The notes under the pieces: generated by a model | The model's input: the letters and a program-made list of their open reading frames with translations, nothing else | What the model was told of the DNA's origin: nothing | Database searches by the model: none | Assembly: GCF_002025205.1 (NCBI RefSeq) | Contig: NZ_CP019947.1 | Coordinates: 2,270,001 to 2,334,000 of the forward strand | From: Pseudomonas sp. CC6-YY-74 | GTDB taxonomy: Bacteria; Pseudomonadota; Gammaproteobacteria; Pseudomonadales; Pseudomonadaceae | Direction: 5' to 3' | Length of the DNA: 64,000 bases | Part shown: positions 17,999 through 27,319 of the stretch, piece by piece | Numbering within the stretch: the first letter of the stretch is position 1 | Layout: each line of letters begins with the position of its first letter | Program-made: the position numbers and the translations under genes

Positions 17999-19255
17999 AT
18001 GCCCGAGGCGCTCGACACCCTACTGAATTTCGCCAGCGCGCTGGCGGCTGGCCTGCTGATCGGCGCCGAACGCGGCTGGCAGGAGCGCAACAGCGAGGAC
18101 GGGCGGCTGGCTGCCGGTATCCGCACGTTTGCCTTGACCGGCTTGCTCGGTGGTTTCGCCATGCTGCTCGGCGAGCGCTTCGGCGTGGTCGCCTGGGCGG
18201 TCGTCTTCGTCGGTTTCGCCGCGCTGGTTCTCGCCTCGTACTTCGGCGACCTGCTGCAAAACGGCGACAAGGGCCTGACCAGCGAAGTGGCGATGCTGAT
18301 CACCTTCATCCTCGGCAGCCTGGCAGTCGCCGGACATCCTCCGCTGGCCGCTGCCGGTGCCGTGGCGGTGGCACTGCTACTGAGCCTCAAACGCACCCTG
18401 CACGGCGCCCTACGCCGACTCAACGAGGCCGAGCTGTCGGGCGTGCTGAAGCTGCTGTTCATCTCCCTGGTGCTGCTGCCGGCCCTGCCCAACCAGGGCT
18501 ACGGCCCCTGGCAGGCGTTCAACCCCTATGTCACCTGGTGGATGGTGGTGCTGATTGCCGGCCTCGGTTTTGCCGCCTATGTGGCGATTCGCCTGGTCGG
18601 CACCCGCCATGGCCTGCTGATCACCGCGCTGCTGGGCGGCATCGTCTCCTCCACCGCGATGACCGTCACCCTCGCCCGCCTGAGCCAGCAGCGCGGCCTG
18701 CACGCCATGCTGGCCTGCGGCCTGCTGGCAACCTCGGCCCTGATGTTTCCCCGCGTGCTACTGGAAGTCGGCCTGATCAATGCCCAATTGCTACCGCGCC
18801 TGCTCTGGCCATTGGGCGTGGCGGCCCTGGTCTATGCCGGGGGCGCGCTGGTCTATTTTCGCCTGGCCGACAGCCTGTCGGAGGAAAACGCCGAACCAGC
18901 CCTGAAGAACCCCTTCGAGCTGGGCTCGGCGCTGCGCTTCGCCGCGCTGCTGGTGCTGATCCTGTTTCTCGCGGAAGGCGCACGGCGCTGGCTTGGCGAT
19001 GCTGGCGTGTACCTGGTGGCGCTGCTCTCCGGACTGGCCGACGTGGACCCCATCACCCTGACCCTGGCACGCAGCGCCAAAGCCGAGCTGGCTCCGCAGG
19101 TCGCGGTGCACGGCATCTTCCTCGCGGTCCTCAGTAACAGCCTGATCAAGGGCTTGCTGATCGCCCTGATCGGCGGCCGTGAGCTGGCCCTGCGGACCCT
19201 GCCGGTGATGGCCGCTGGCCTGCTGGCGGGTGCGACGGTGTTGCTGCTGGTTTAA
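17999..19255 (+). CDS. MgtC/SapB + DUF4010 membrane protein
   Basis: Integral membrane protein of 418 residues with about a dozen helices. The N-terminal MgtC/SapB-like segment (ALAAGLLIGAERGWQER) is followed by a DUF4010 domain with the conserved GGIVSSTAMT and GLADVDPITLTLAR. The biochemical role of this family is not established. The ATG at 17999 starts the conserved domain; an open frame extends upstream to 17861 through the REPIN and is not protein-like. Confidence 0.85.
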   Translation: MPEALDTLLNFASALAAGLLIGAERGWQERNSEDGRLAAGIRTFALTGLLGGFAMLLGERFGVVAWAVVFVGFAALVLASYFGDLLQNGDKGLTSEVAMLITFILGSLAVAGHPPLAAAGAVAVALLLSLKRTLHGALRRLNEAELSGVLKLLFISLVLLPALPNQGYGPWQAFNPYVTWWMVVLIAGLGFAAYVAIRLVGTRHGLLITALLGGIVSSTAMTVTLARLSQQRGLHAMLACGLLATSALMFPRVLLEVGLINAQLLPRLLWPLGVAALVYAGGALVYFRLADSLSEENAEPALKNPFELGSALRFAALLVLILFLAEGARRWLGDAGVYLVALLSGLADVDPITLTLARSAKAELAPQVAVHGIFLAVLSNSLIKGLLIALIGGRELALRTLPVMAAGLLAGATVLLLV

Positions 19256-19611
19256 GAGCGACCGGGTTCCGTAGGCACAGTGGGAACGCCTAGTCGCATG
19301 CCGACGACCCGTGGTACGGCAACAATCTTCGCGGCCATGGGCCGCTCTCATCAAACAAAAGATAACTCATTGTTTTATATATAAATTAAATATACAAAAA
19401 GCCCTGTAGGAGCGGGCCATGCCCGCGAAACCCATCGTGGGCATGGAACTGGGCGTCCCCCCCGCCCCTACAGGTACCCACAAGCCGACAGACACCATTG
19501 CCTCCAGTTTGCTGCGCGACAGCGCGGCGTCTGGACGACGGGTGATCGCCTACGCAACCTCGGTGTTTCGCACGCGCGCCTTGCGACAACCCTGCGAGGC
19601 GGCGCTGCACC
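19256..19611. other. Intergenic region with AT-rich patch and one REP unit
   Basis: A 356-bp gap between convergent genes. It contains a short AT-rich stretch (about 19370-19398) and a REP-like unit at 19405-19429 (TGTAGGAGCGGGCCATGCCC type, matching 59992-60017). GTGGGCATGG follows shortly after in partial inverse. No convincing gene was seen. Confidence 0.5.
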
Positions 19612-21099
19612 CTACTCCGCCGCCTCATCCAACACCGCCACCCCAGCTGCCTGTTCGAGCAACTCGGCCGGCAGGCTCTTGCTCGCGCGGGCGCCGAGCA
19701 GTTTGAGGTTCTCCACCCGACTGATGATATTGCCGCGCCCGTCGCAGAGCTTGTTGCGCGCCGCGGCATAGGCCTTGTCCAGCTGCTGCAGGCGCGTACC
19801 GACTTCGTCTAGGTCCTGGATGAACGCAACGAACTTGTCGTACATCGCCCCGGCGCGTTCGGCGATCTCGCGCGCGTTCTGGCCTTGCCGCTCCTGGCGC
19901 CAGAGGCTGTCGATCACCCGCAGGGTCGCCAGCAGGGTAGTCGGACTGACAATCACGATGTTCTGCTCGAAGGCCTCCTGGAACAGGCCGGTGTCGGCCT
20001 GCAGCGCCGCGGCGAAGGCGGCCTCGATCGGCACGAACAACAGCACGAAATCCAGACTGTGCAGTCCTTCCAGGCGTTGGTAATCCTTCAGCGACAAGCC
20101 TTTCAGATGACCACGCAACGACAGCACATGCTGTTTCAGGGCTTGCTGCCGGGTTGGCTCGTCTTCGCCAGCGACATATTGCTGATAGGCCGTCAGGCTG
20201 ACCTTGGCATCCACCACCACCTGCCTGTCGCCGGGTAACTGGATCAGCACATCGGGCTGGAAACGCTGGCCGTCGGCGCTCTTCAGGCTGACCTGGGTCT
20301 GGTATTCACGGCCCTTCTCCAGCCCGGCATGTTCCAGTACCCGCTCGAGCACCAGCTCGCCCCAGTTGCCCTGGGTCTTCTGCCCTTGCAGGGCGCGGGT
20401 CAGATTGGTCGCTTCATCGCCCAGTCGCTGATTGAGCTGCTGCAGACGTTCAAGTTCCTTGCCCAGCGAGAAGCGCTCGCGGGCTTCCTGCTGGTAGCTC
20501 TCCTCGACGCGTTTTTCGAAGGACTGGATGCGTTCCTTGAGCGGATCGAGCAACTGGCCGAGCTGCTGCTGGCTGGTCTCGGCGAAGCGCTGCTCGCGCT
20601 CATCGAAGATCTTCCCGGCCAACTCGGCGAACTGCGCACGCAGCTCATCGCGCGAGCCTTGCAGGTCGTCCAGGCGCTGCTGGTGGCTACCCTGCTGCTC
20701 GCGCAACTCGGCACTCAAGGCCGCGCGCTCGGCGCCCAGGCGACGCAGTTCGGCTTCCTGTTGTTCACGCTGCTGTTGCCAGGCCAGAGCGGCCTCGCGG
20801 GCGACCTGCCGCTCGTGCTGCAGCAGTTCGGTCTCGCGCCGCTTGGCCGCCAACTCGGCTTGCTGGTCGGCCTTGATCTCGCTGATCTCGGCGAGTTCCT
20901 GGCGACATTCATCGAGCTGTGCGCCCAGGCCAGCCTGAGCCAATTGCGCGCTGCTTAGGCGCTCCTGCAAGAGGCTGGATTCGAGTTGCGCACTGGCCGC
21001 ACGCCGTTGCAGCGACCAGGCCAGGGCCAGCAACGGCAGGCCTGCAGCGGCCAAGCCGAGCAGCAGCGCAGGTAGCTGGAAAGGTAAATCAATTGGCAT
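19612..21099 (-). CDS. rmuC: DNA recombination protein RmuC
   Basis: RmuC-family protein of 495 residues, thought to limit recombination between inverted repeats, possibly through a restriction-nuclease-like fold. It has one N-terminal membrane helix (about residues 8-27), a long Gln/Glu/Ala-rich coiled coil (about 30-195) and the conserved nuclease-like core with LVLERVLEHAGLEKGREY, FQPDVLIQLPGDR and VVDAKVSL, then DFVLLFVPIEAAFAAAL. No truncation was seen. It stands alone, 69 bp downstream of the Sel1-repeat gene. Confidence 0.95.
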   Translation of the reverse strand: MPIDLPFQLPALLLGLAAAGLPLLALAWSLQRRAASAQLESSLLQERLSSAQLAQAGLGAQLDECRQELAEISEIKADQQAELAAKRRETELLQHERQVAREAALAWQQQREQQEAELRRLGAERAALSAELREQQGSHQQRLDDLQGSRDELRAQFAELAGKIFDEREQRFAETSQQQLGQLLDPLKERIQSFEKRVEESYQQEARERFSLGKELERLQQLNQRLGDEATNLTRALQGQKTQGNWGELVLERVLEHAGLEKGREYQTQVSLKSADGQRFQPDVLIQLPGDRQVVVDAKVSLTAYQQYVAGEDEPTRQQALKQHVLSLRGHLKGLSLKDYQRLEGLHSLDFVLLFVPIEAAFAAALQADTGLFQEAFEQNIVIVSPTTLLATLRVIDSLWRQERQGQNAREIAERAGAMYDKFVAFIQDLDEVGTRLQQLDKAYAAARNKLCDGRGNIISRVENLKLLGARASKSLPAELLEQAAGVAVLDEAAE

Positions 21100-21168
21100 A
21101 AGCGGCTCCGCGCAAGATTACCGGGCAGTATACCCAGCCCGGCCCCACGCAGAACGCTCAGACGGGGA

Positions 21169-21573
21169 TCAGAGGCCGAGCAGTTGCTTGGCTTCAGTCG
21201 AGCCCTGTGCGGCTGCCAGTTCCAGCCAGTGCCGCGCCTGCAACGGTTCATTGCGACGCGGCTGGCTGTACAGCCGGCCCAGCTCCAGCTGGGCCTGGCG
21301 ATCGCCGGAACGTGCGGCCTGGCGCAGCAATTCGAAGCCGATACGCCGATCGCGGGTATTGCCACAGTCGCGGCAGAGCAATTGCCCCAGCCGGCTCTGG
21401 GCCAGCACCACACCCTGACGCGCCGGCTGCTTGAGCAACTGGCCGGCGAAGCGTTTAACGCTTGGCGCATGACCGAAGCGCGGGCTGTCCAGCAGCCAGA
21501 GCGCAACGCGCATCGGCAAGCGAGGACTGACAGGGGATGTTGCAGCGGATAAACGAGGTAATACGCGTGACAT
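21169..21573 (-). CDS. Sel1-repeat protein
   Basis: A 134-residue protein made largely of Sel1/TPR-like helical repeats: SRLGQLLCRDCG, GFELLRQAARSGDRQAQLEL and HWLELAAAQGSTEAKQLLGL each fit the A..LG..Y/A...A consensus. Such proteins act as interaction scaffolds, and the partner here is unknown. An N-terminal signal peptide is not clear. It lies upstream of rmuC on the same strand. Confidence 0.75.
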   Translation of the reverse strand: MSRVLPRLSAATSPVSPRLPMRVALWLLDSPRFGHAPSVKRFAGQLLKQPARQGVVLAQSRLGQLLCRDCGNTRDRRIGFELLRQAARSGDRQAQLELGRLYSQPRRNEPLQARHWLELAAAQGSTEAKQLLGL

Positions 21574-22363
21574 AAGAAGCAGCTGTAGCGGGAAAGGCGG
21601 GCACTTTACTCCTTTTTTCGCCGAGGTAAAGCCCCGATAAACCCACTCGAGAGCGGGCTAAAGCAAAGGCTTGCGACAATCCACAAAAGCTGTGGATAAC
21701 TCAGTGGATAACATGGGAGAAAGACGCCTGATCGCCTATGCTATGGGGCCTGAGGTCAAACTGATGATTTTTTCACCAGCACAAAAAATTCATATTTTTC
21801 ATTGACTTAAAAAAATCTTATAAAGAATCAAGGATTTACATCAATCACAAATTCAGCCTTGACAAGGCGCAGCGCAATTGTGCAAAAGTTTTTCTGCCGG
21901 ACTGCCTGAGCGCCCTGTTTAGGCGCATTTTCCGGCCAAGACGCACGCCTCAAGCGGTCTTCCACTACAAGCAACGCCACTTCCTAGGACGCCAATCACC
22001 CAGAGTCTTCACACCGGGAAAATATTGACCGCCACTGCCCCGCTATAACCACGTCTGACAGCAACTATTTAGCTATTTACCACGTATTTTCATGCATACA
22101 GCAGCTAAAAACCGGGTATCGCCGGCAATAGGGTCACCCCATGCACAATGGCCTGCCCCGCCTCGCCCTGGCGCGATAACGCTGGCCTGCCCATCGAACC
22201 GCGACTGATAGTCGCGGAGCACCACCCACCACAATAGCCATGGGCCGCAGCATGGCCGATGGCGAGCACGCCAGTTTTCAACGATCCGCCAGCGCTTGAT
22301 TGGCAGCCCCAGGCTCATGGGTTAACGTCCAGGCAGCACCCTTACCACAATGGAAATGTACTC
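21574..22363. other. Long intergenic region with DnaA-box-like sites
   Basis: A 790-bp region between divergent genes with no convincing coding sequence on either strand. It contains a consensus DnaA box complement TGTGGATAA (21691-21699) and a near-match AGTGGATAA (21703-21711). A long AT-rich run follows (about 21763-21850), then TTGACA at 21859-21864, and a GCGCC-loop-GGCGC hairpin followed by ATTTT (about 21909-21931). The last two could mark a small RNA. The start of ydbH lies at its right edge. Confidence 0.4.
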
Positions 22364-24973
22364 ATGATCAGCCGGCGTTCCGGGCTGCGAATCATCAGCG
22401 TGCTCACGTTGCTGATGCTGCTTGGCGGTTACAGCTACTTCAGTTGGCTGCGCCTGCTCGAGCGTCACGCGATTCACCAACTCGACTGGCAGGGAGCACG
22501 CCTGTCGCTAACCGGCATCGGCCTGGCTCGCCTCGACCTGGAGCAGCGCGGCAGTGCCGGCAGCACTCAACTCACTGCGCAAGATCTGCACCTGGGCTGG
22601 CAGCAATTCAGCCTGACGCCGCCCTTCTGGCAGCATGTTCGCCTCGAGCGTCTCGCCGTTGCCTGGCAACCCGCCGCACAGAATAACCAGCCGGAGCCCA
22701 GCGCTACTGCGCCCGATCTGCAGCAACTGGCCGCAGCGCTGGCCTGGCTGCCACTCAGCCTGCGCATCGAGCAGCTCACTGCCGAACTGCCCTGCCCCGG
22801 CGGGCGCTGCACGCTGCAAGGCGACCTGCAACTGAACCAGACGCAAGATACCCCGCGGACCCTGGAACTGCGGCTCAACCTGCAACACCGCGAGCAACAG
22901 CTGGCATGGCGTGCACAACTGCAGGGCGACGCTCAGGCGGCGGACCTGCAACTGACCCTGGCAGTCGACGGACAACGCCAACTGAGCCTGCACAGCAACC
23001 TGCGCAGCAGCCCTGCCGGACCGCTCTGGAGCGGCCAGCTGAGTGCCCCCGACCTCAGCCAGGCCGTAGCCTTGCAAGACTGGCTCAGCGAGTGGACCCT
23101 CGCCCCCGACGCCCGACTGCCCAGCGCCCCGAGCGCGGCGCAACTCTCGGCGACCTGGCAACTACAGCTGGCCTCCGGCGTCCTGAGCCTGGAGCAACTG
23201 CGCAGCGCCAGTGGCCAAGTCGACGCCAGCGCCACCCTGCCGCAGCCCTGGCCAATCCCGGGGGCGGGCCAGGTGCAAGGCCGCTTCGGCATCGCCGCCC
23301 GCGGCGTCGCGGGCCAATGGTTCGCCGAACACCTGGAGGCTGATCTGCAGCTCAGTCGTTTGCCGGCGCAGTGGCTGAGCGAGCTGCCGCCAGCCCTGCG
23401 CCCCGACTCGCTGCATCTGCGCATTCAACCCACCAGCCCACTTGCCGAGCTACCCGGCAACCTGGCCGAGCGCTCGCTGCCACTGGCGATCAGCCTGACC
23501 AGTAGCGGCCCCAGCCAACTCGACCTGCAGGCCACGCTGGCCCTGGCCAACGCACCGCCCTGGGCCGCGCAACTGGGCAAGGCGCAGCTCAAGGTCAGCA
23601 GCCCAGGCCTGGCTGTCGCCGGCTGGAAACTGCGCGACCTGCAAGCCAAGCTGAACTTCACCGGTTACCTGGACAGTCAACAACTGCGCCTCGACCTGAG
23701 CAAAGGCTCACAACTCGAACTGGGCCAACTGAGCGTTGCGCAGCTGCGCCTGCTGCAGGTCAGTGCCACCAGCCAGGACTTGCAGCTGCAAGCGCAGCAC
23801 CAGGCCGGCACCGTGCAGGCGTGGCACCTGCACGGCCCCGCCACACTGGCAAGCCAACGTCTCGAGCACGCGACCCTCAAGCCGCAGGGCTGGCGCTGGC
23901 AAGGCACGCTAGCGGCCAGCCAGCAACAGCTCGACCTCAGCGGCCAGTTATCGGCAGATGCCGATCTGCAGCTGGCCGTGCAACTGCAACACAACAGCAG
24001 TAAGGGCCTGCAACTGCAGGCGCAGCTGACTGAAGTATTTCTGCGTGCCGGCAATCCGCTGGCGAAAACCCTGGCTGATTGGCCGGCGCTGCTCGACCTC
24101 AACAACGGCCGCCTGAGCGGCAACGCCAGCCTCAGCCTCGCCCCGGGCCGCGACTCGCCCGACATTCAGCTCGGGCTCAACGGCAAAGGCCTGGCCGGCA
24201 TCTATGACCGTAGCGAACTCAGCGGCCTGGATGCGCGTCTGCAACTGCGCCTCGATCAGCGCCAGCTCCATCTCGATCTGACCAAGCTGCGCCTGGAGCA
24301 AGTCGACCCAGGCATGCCCATCGGCCCGGCGCTACTCCGCGGCACCTACACGGCAGCACGCGCGCAACCGAGCCAGGGTCTGCTCAAATTGCAACAGGCC
24401 CAGGCCTCGGTAATGGGCGGCATGCTCCGGCTCGATCCTGGTCAGTGGGACCTGCAGCAGAGCAAGCAGGTGTTCCCCCTGCACCTGCAAGGCCTCGACC
24501 TCAACCAGTTCTTCACCCTCTACCCGGCCGAGGGCCTGGCGGGCAGCGGCCTCATCGACGGCCAACTGCCGCTGAGCATCGGCCCCGCCGGCATCGAGAT
24601 CGAACAGGGACATCTGCTCGCGCGCGCGCCAGGCGGGCGCCTGGAGTTTCATTCGGCGCGCATCAGGGCATTGGGGCGCAGCAACCCGGCCATGCAACTG
24701 GTCACGCAATCTTTGGAAAATTTTCACTTCACGACCCTGAGTAGCCAGGTCAACTATGATCGCGATGGCAAGTTGCTCTTGGCCCTGCGCCTGGAGGGGC
24801 GCAACCCGGAAATTGAACTGGGCCGTCCGATCCACTTCAACATCAATCTGGAGGAAGATATCCCGACCCTATTGGCCAGTTTGCAATTGACCGATAAGGT
24901 AAACGAGATCATCAAGCAACGGGTGCAGCAGCGTATGCTGGAGCGCAATGCAGCATCCCCGAAGGAGCCTTAA
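22364..24973 (+). CDS. ydbH: YdbH family intermembrane lipid-transport protein
   Basis: AsmA-like bridge protein of 869 residues (the E. coli protein is close to 880). With TamB and YhdP, YdbH carries phospholipid between inner and outer membrane. It has one N-terminal membrane helix (about residues 9-26) and then a long, repetitive, beta-strand-rich, Gln/Leu-rich periplasmic part. The C-terminal block is the most conserved (LLARAPGGRLEFHS, LRLEGRNPEIELGRPIHFN). The ATG at 22364 immediately precedes the membrane helix. The ynbE and ydbL homologues that follow within 16 and 11 bp make the assignment firm. Confidence 0.9.
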   Translation: MISRRSGLRIISVLTLLMLLGGYSYFSWLRLLERHAIHQLDWQGARLSLTGIGLARLDLEQRGSAGSTQLTAQDLHLGWQQFSLTPPFWQHVRLERLAVAWQPAAQNNQPEPSATAPDLQQLAAALAWLPLSLRIEQLTAELPCPGGRCTLQGDLQLNQTQDTPRTLELRLNLQHREQQLAWRAQLQGDAQAADLQLTLAVDGQRQLSLHSNLRSSPAGPLWSGQLSAPDLSQAVALQDWLSEWTLAPDARLPSAPSAAQLSATWQLQLASGVLSLEQLRSASGQVDASATLPQPWPIPGAGQVQGRFGIAARGVAGQWFAEHLEADLQLSRLPAQWLSELPPALRPDSLHLRIQPTSPLAELPGNLAERSLPLAISLTSSGPSQLDLQATLALANAPPWAAQLGKAQLKVSSPGLAVAGWKLRDLQAKLNFTGYLDSQQLRLDLSKGSQLELGQLSVAQLRLLQVSATSQDLQLQAQHQAGTVQAWHLHGPATLASQRLEHATLKPQGWRWQGTLAASQQQLDLSGQLSADADLQLAVQLQHNSSKGLQLQAQLTEVFLRAGNPLAKTLADWPALLDLNNGRLSGNASLSLAPGRDSPDIQLGLNGKGLAGIYDRSELSGLDARLQLRLDQRQLHLDLTKLRLEQVDPGMPIGPALLRGTYTAARAQPSQGLLKLQQAQASVMGGMLRLDPGQWDLQQSKQVFPLHLQGLDLNQFFTLYPAEGLAGSGLIDGQLPLSIGPAGIEIEQGHLLARAPGGRLEFHSARIRALGRSNPAMQLVTQSLENFHFTTLSSQVNYDRDGKLLLALRLEGRNPEIELGRPIHFNINLEEDIPTLLASLQLTDKVNEIIKQRVQQRMLERNAASPKEP

Positions 24974-24988
24974 TCAAGGAGAAGCGCC

Positions 24989-25180
24989 ATGCGCTTGCGT
25001 AGTTGTTTCGCCGCCCTGCTGATGGGCCTGCTGAGCGTAGCCTGTACCCCGACGGTGCAGCTGGCGATGCCCAACGAGCCGATCAATATCAACCTCAACG
25101 TGAAGATCGAGCACGAAATCTACATCAAGGTGGATAAGGCGCTGGACGGCATGTTCAGCGAGTCCAGCGGACTGTTCTAA
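24989..25180 (+). CDS. ynbE: YnbE family outer-membrane lipoprotein
   Basis: A 63-residue lipoprotein. The signal peptide ends in LSVAC, with the acylated Cys at residue 19, followed by the family's short conserved strand region (NLNVKIEHEIYIKVDKAL). In E. coli YnbE docks on the outer membrane and completes the YdbH bridge. It sits in the same operon as ydbH and ydbL with short spacing and a good GGAG ribosome-binding site. Confidence 0.92.
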   Translation: MRLRSCFAALLMGLLSVACTPTVQLAMPNEPININLNVKIEHEIYIKVDKALDGMFSESSGLF

Positions 25181-25191
25181 GGAGCCACACC

Positions 25192-25536
25192 ATGAGCCTG
25201 TCAAAACGAATCGTAAGCCTGCTCCTACTGCTCAGCCTGAGCCTGCCGGTATTGGCCCTGAACCTCAACCAAGCCATGTCCGCCCTCGGCGGCGCCAAGA
25301 CCAGCGGCCAACTCGGCGAAATGCCCAACGGCTACCTCGGCGTGGTCAAGCCCGGTCCTGAGGTCGATGAAATCGCCCGCCTGATCAACCTGGCTCGGCG
25401 CGCCGAATACCAGAAACTGGCGACCCAGAACGGTATCCAGCTCAGCGACGTGGAAGCCATCGCCGGACAAAAAGCCATCGACAAAACCCCACCCGGCCAG
25501 TACATCCAATGGCAAGGCCAGTGGCGGCGCAAGTAG
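25192..25536 (+). CDS. ydbL: YdbL family (DUF1318) periplasmic protein
   Basis: A 114-residue exported protein with a cleavable signal peptide (cut probably after VLA, residue 22) and a DUF1318 domain (NGYLGVVKPGPEV, ARRAEYQKLATQNG). In E. coli YdbL is a periplasmic partner that modulates YdbH-YnbE assembly. Last gene of the ydbH operon; a strong terminator follows 30 bp downstream. Confidence 0.92.
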   Translation: MSLSKRIVSLLLLLSLSLPVLALNLNQAMSALGGAKTSGQLGEMPNGYLGVVKPGPEVDEIARLINLARRAEYQKLATQNGIQLSDVEAIAGQKAIDKTPPGQYIQWQGQWRRK

Positions 25537-25565
25537 ACCGACGGCCAAGCGCCACGCCGCACAAC

Positions 25566-25599
25566 CAAAACCCCTGAGGCCAACGCCTCAGGGGTTTTT
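25566..25599 (+). terminator. Rho-independent terminator of ydbH-ynbE-ydbL
   Basis: A perfect 10-bp GC-rich stem CCCCTGAGGC/GCCTCAGGGG (25571-25580 and 25585-25594) with a CAAC loop, extended by AAAA/TTTTT and ending in a T run. It would also work in the opposite direction. Confidence 0.9.
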
Positions 25600-25772
25600 C
25601 ACTTTGGCGGGATCTGTGCCGTCGTGCTCACTCCGCCTGTCACCGGGGCACGCCGTCAAACCCCGGGATCACGGGTCAACGGCGGGATGGTTCGATAGCG
25701 CACAGACCCCCGGCCTTATCGAGAACAGACTCTGAAGAAACCGGAGCAGCACCAGCTGCAGCAGGACAGGCA

Positions 25773-25982
25773 ATGAACGGCATGACCGAATCGGCCCAAG
25801 TACAGCGTATCAATGCACAGTGCAGCCGCCCCGAGCGCTACCTGCACAAGCCCAGCGGCGTACGCTACTCGGCCGCCGATGACACGGGCGACGGCTACGA
25901 GCTCGCCCCCATCTACGGCCAGTCGAAACACGCCACCACACAGGACCTGGCCAATACCGAGATCTGGGAGCGGCTTGCATAA
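25773..25982 (+). CDS. Small hypothetical protein
   Basis: A 69-codon frame, unrecognised. It starts at an ATG preceded by AGGACAGG, its third codon positions are mostly G or C as in its neighbours, and a terminator-like hairpin follows about 130 bp later. The product would be soluble and acidic, ending in EIWERLA. It could be a genuine short gene or chance; conservation in relatives would decide. Confidence 0.35.
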   Translation: MNGMTESAQVQRINAQCSRPERYLHKPSGVRYSAADDTGDGYELAPIYGQSKHATTQDLANTEIWERLA

Positions 25983-26114
25983 GCAGCCCAGCGTCCACTC
26001 ATAGGGGCAATTGAGCCGCGGCGCACTAGCATCCGGGCCATGGCCGCCACCCGACACCAGTCGTCATTACGCACACAGGCCTGGTCTAGCAGCTCGCCGG
26101 CCACCGGCTGCTAC

Positions 26115-26161
26115 GCAAAAAAAGGGAGGCATTTAGCGAGCTGAATGGCCCCCTTTTTTGC
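26115..26161. terminator. Bidirectional terminator-like hairpin
   Basis: GCAAAAAAAGGGAGGCATT and its near-complement (AATGGCCCCCTTTTTTGC) form an imperfect stem around GAGCTG-rich loop sequence, with A and T tracts at both ends. It lies between the small frame at 25773 and the convergent FAH-family gene and could end both. Confidence 0.7.
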
Positions 26162-26212
26162 ATAGCGCAACGTCAGCAGCGGTCGCAATACACGGGAGGT
26201 TTTTACAGCCTC

Positions 26213-27076
26213 TCAGGCCTCGGCGACCACGGTGTTCTCGATATGACCGAGACCGTCGATCTCGATCCGCACCACATCACCCACGGCGAGGAAGCGCTTG
26301 GGCGTGAAGCCAACGCCGACGCCGGCCGGCGTGCCGGTAGCAAGGATATCGCCAGGCTCCAGGGTCATCACCGTCGACAGGTAGGCGATCTGTTCCCAGA
26401 TGTTGTAGATCATGTCGCCGGTACTGGTTTCCTGACGTTTTTCGCCATTCACATAAGCCCGCATCATCAGCGCATGAGGGTCCGGCACCTCATCGGCGGT
26501 AACCAGCCACGGGCCAATCGGGCCGTGGCTGTCGAAGGACTTGCCGAGGGTGAACGTCGGGCTGCGCATCTGCCAGTCACGCACGCTGACGTCGTTGCAG
26601 ACCAGATAACCGGCAACCACCGATGGCGCATCTTCCACCGACACATGCCGGCAGCGCTTGCCAATGACCACGCCCAACTCGGCCTCGTAATCGAGCTTGG
26701 TCGAGACCTTGGGCATGTCGATCGGGTCATAGGGACCGTTGAGGCAGGAGACCTGCTTGTTGAACCACAGCTGCGACTTGGGAATAGGCACACCGTTACG
26801 CTCGGCCTCGGCGGCGTGGGCGCGATAGTTCATGCCGATAGCCAGGTACTTCTGCGGATCGGTCACCGCCGCCAGCAGGTGTACCTGATCCAGCGCCAGG
26901 CTGTCACTGTCCGGCTGCAGCGCGGCTACCCGCGCCAATGCCTCGGGGCCGGCCGCCAGCAGACGCGCCATGCTAGCGGGCAGGTCAGGCAATGCCGCCG
27001 CCAGGGCAATTACCCGATCACCGACAACCTTGCCCAGCCCGACCGTTTCGCCCACTTGGAAAGTTACTAATCTCAT
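26213..27076 (-). CDS. Fumarylacetoacetate hydrolase family protein
   Basis: A 287-residue enzyme of the FAH superfamily (2-oxo acid hydrolases, decarboxylases and isomerases for aromatic ring-cleavage products). It has YRAHAAEAE near residue 85, metal-binding EAELGVVIGK (about 132) and DVSVRDWQMR (about 164), KSFDSHGPIGPW, and ILATGTPAGVGVG near the C terminus. The metal ligands of the family are present. The gene stands alone, so the substrate cannot be inferred. ATG at 27076; the GTG one codon upstream is an alternative. Confidence 0.85.
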   Translation of the reverse strand: MRLVTFQVGETVGLGKVVGDRVIALAAALPDLPASMARLLAAGPEALARVAALQPDSDSLALDQVHLLAAVTDPQKYLAIGMNYRAHAAEAERNGVPIPKSQLWFNKQVSCLNGPYDPIDMPKVSTKLDYEAELGVVIGKRCRHVSVEDAPSVVAGYLVCNDVSVRDWQMRSPTFTLGKSFDSHGPIGPWLVTADEVPDPHALMMRAYVNGEKRQETSTGDMIYNIWEQIAYLSTVMTLEPGDILATGTPAGVGVGFTPKRFLAVGDVVRIEIDGLGHIENTVVAEA

Positions 27077-27319
27077 CACACCACCCTTGAATTCATGCCC
27101 GCTGTGCAGCGGTACTCAGTAGCCCCGGAAAACTGGGCCAATGCTCTTCCTGCTCCAGTCGAGCGACCAGTTGCCGGGCTATTCTCGCCGAGAACGGCAG
27201 CTACGGCACAGATAGCGCTTGGCGCGGCTGGATAAAAAAGTCCGGGAGCGCCATCATCCACGCCTTTTTGAAGCGCACCTCAACGCGTTGCGGCGCCCGA
27301 TAAACGAAGGAACATCCCT

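Noticed and set aside
22073..22318. 81-codon minus-strand frame upstream of ydbH
   Set aside because: Its composition and Trp/Arg-rich translation look like chance. It overlaps the probable ydbH promoter region.
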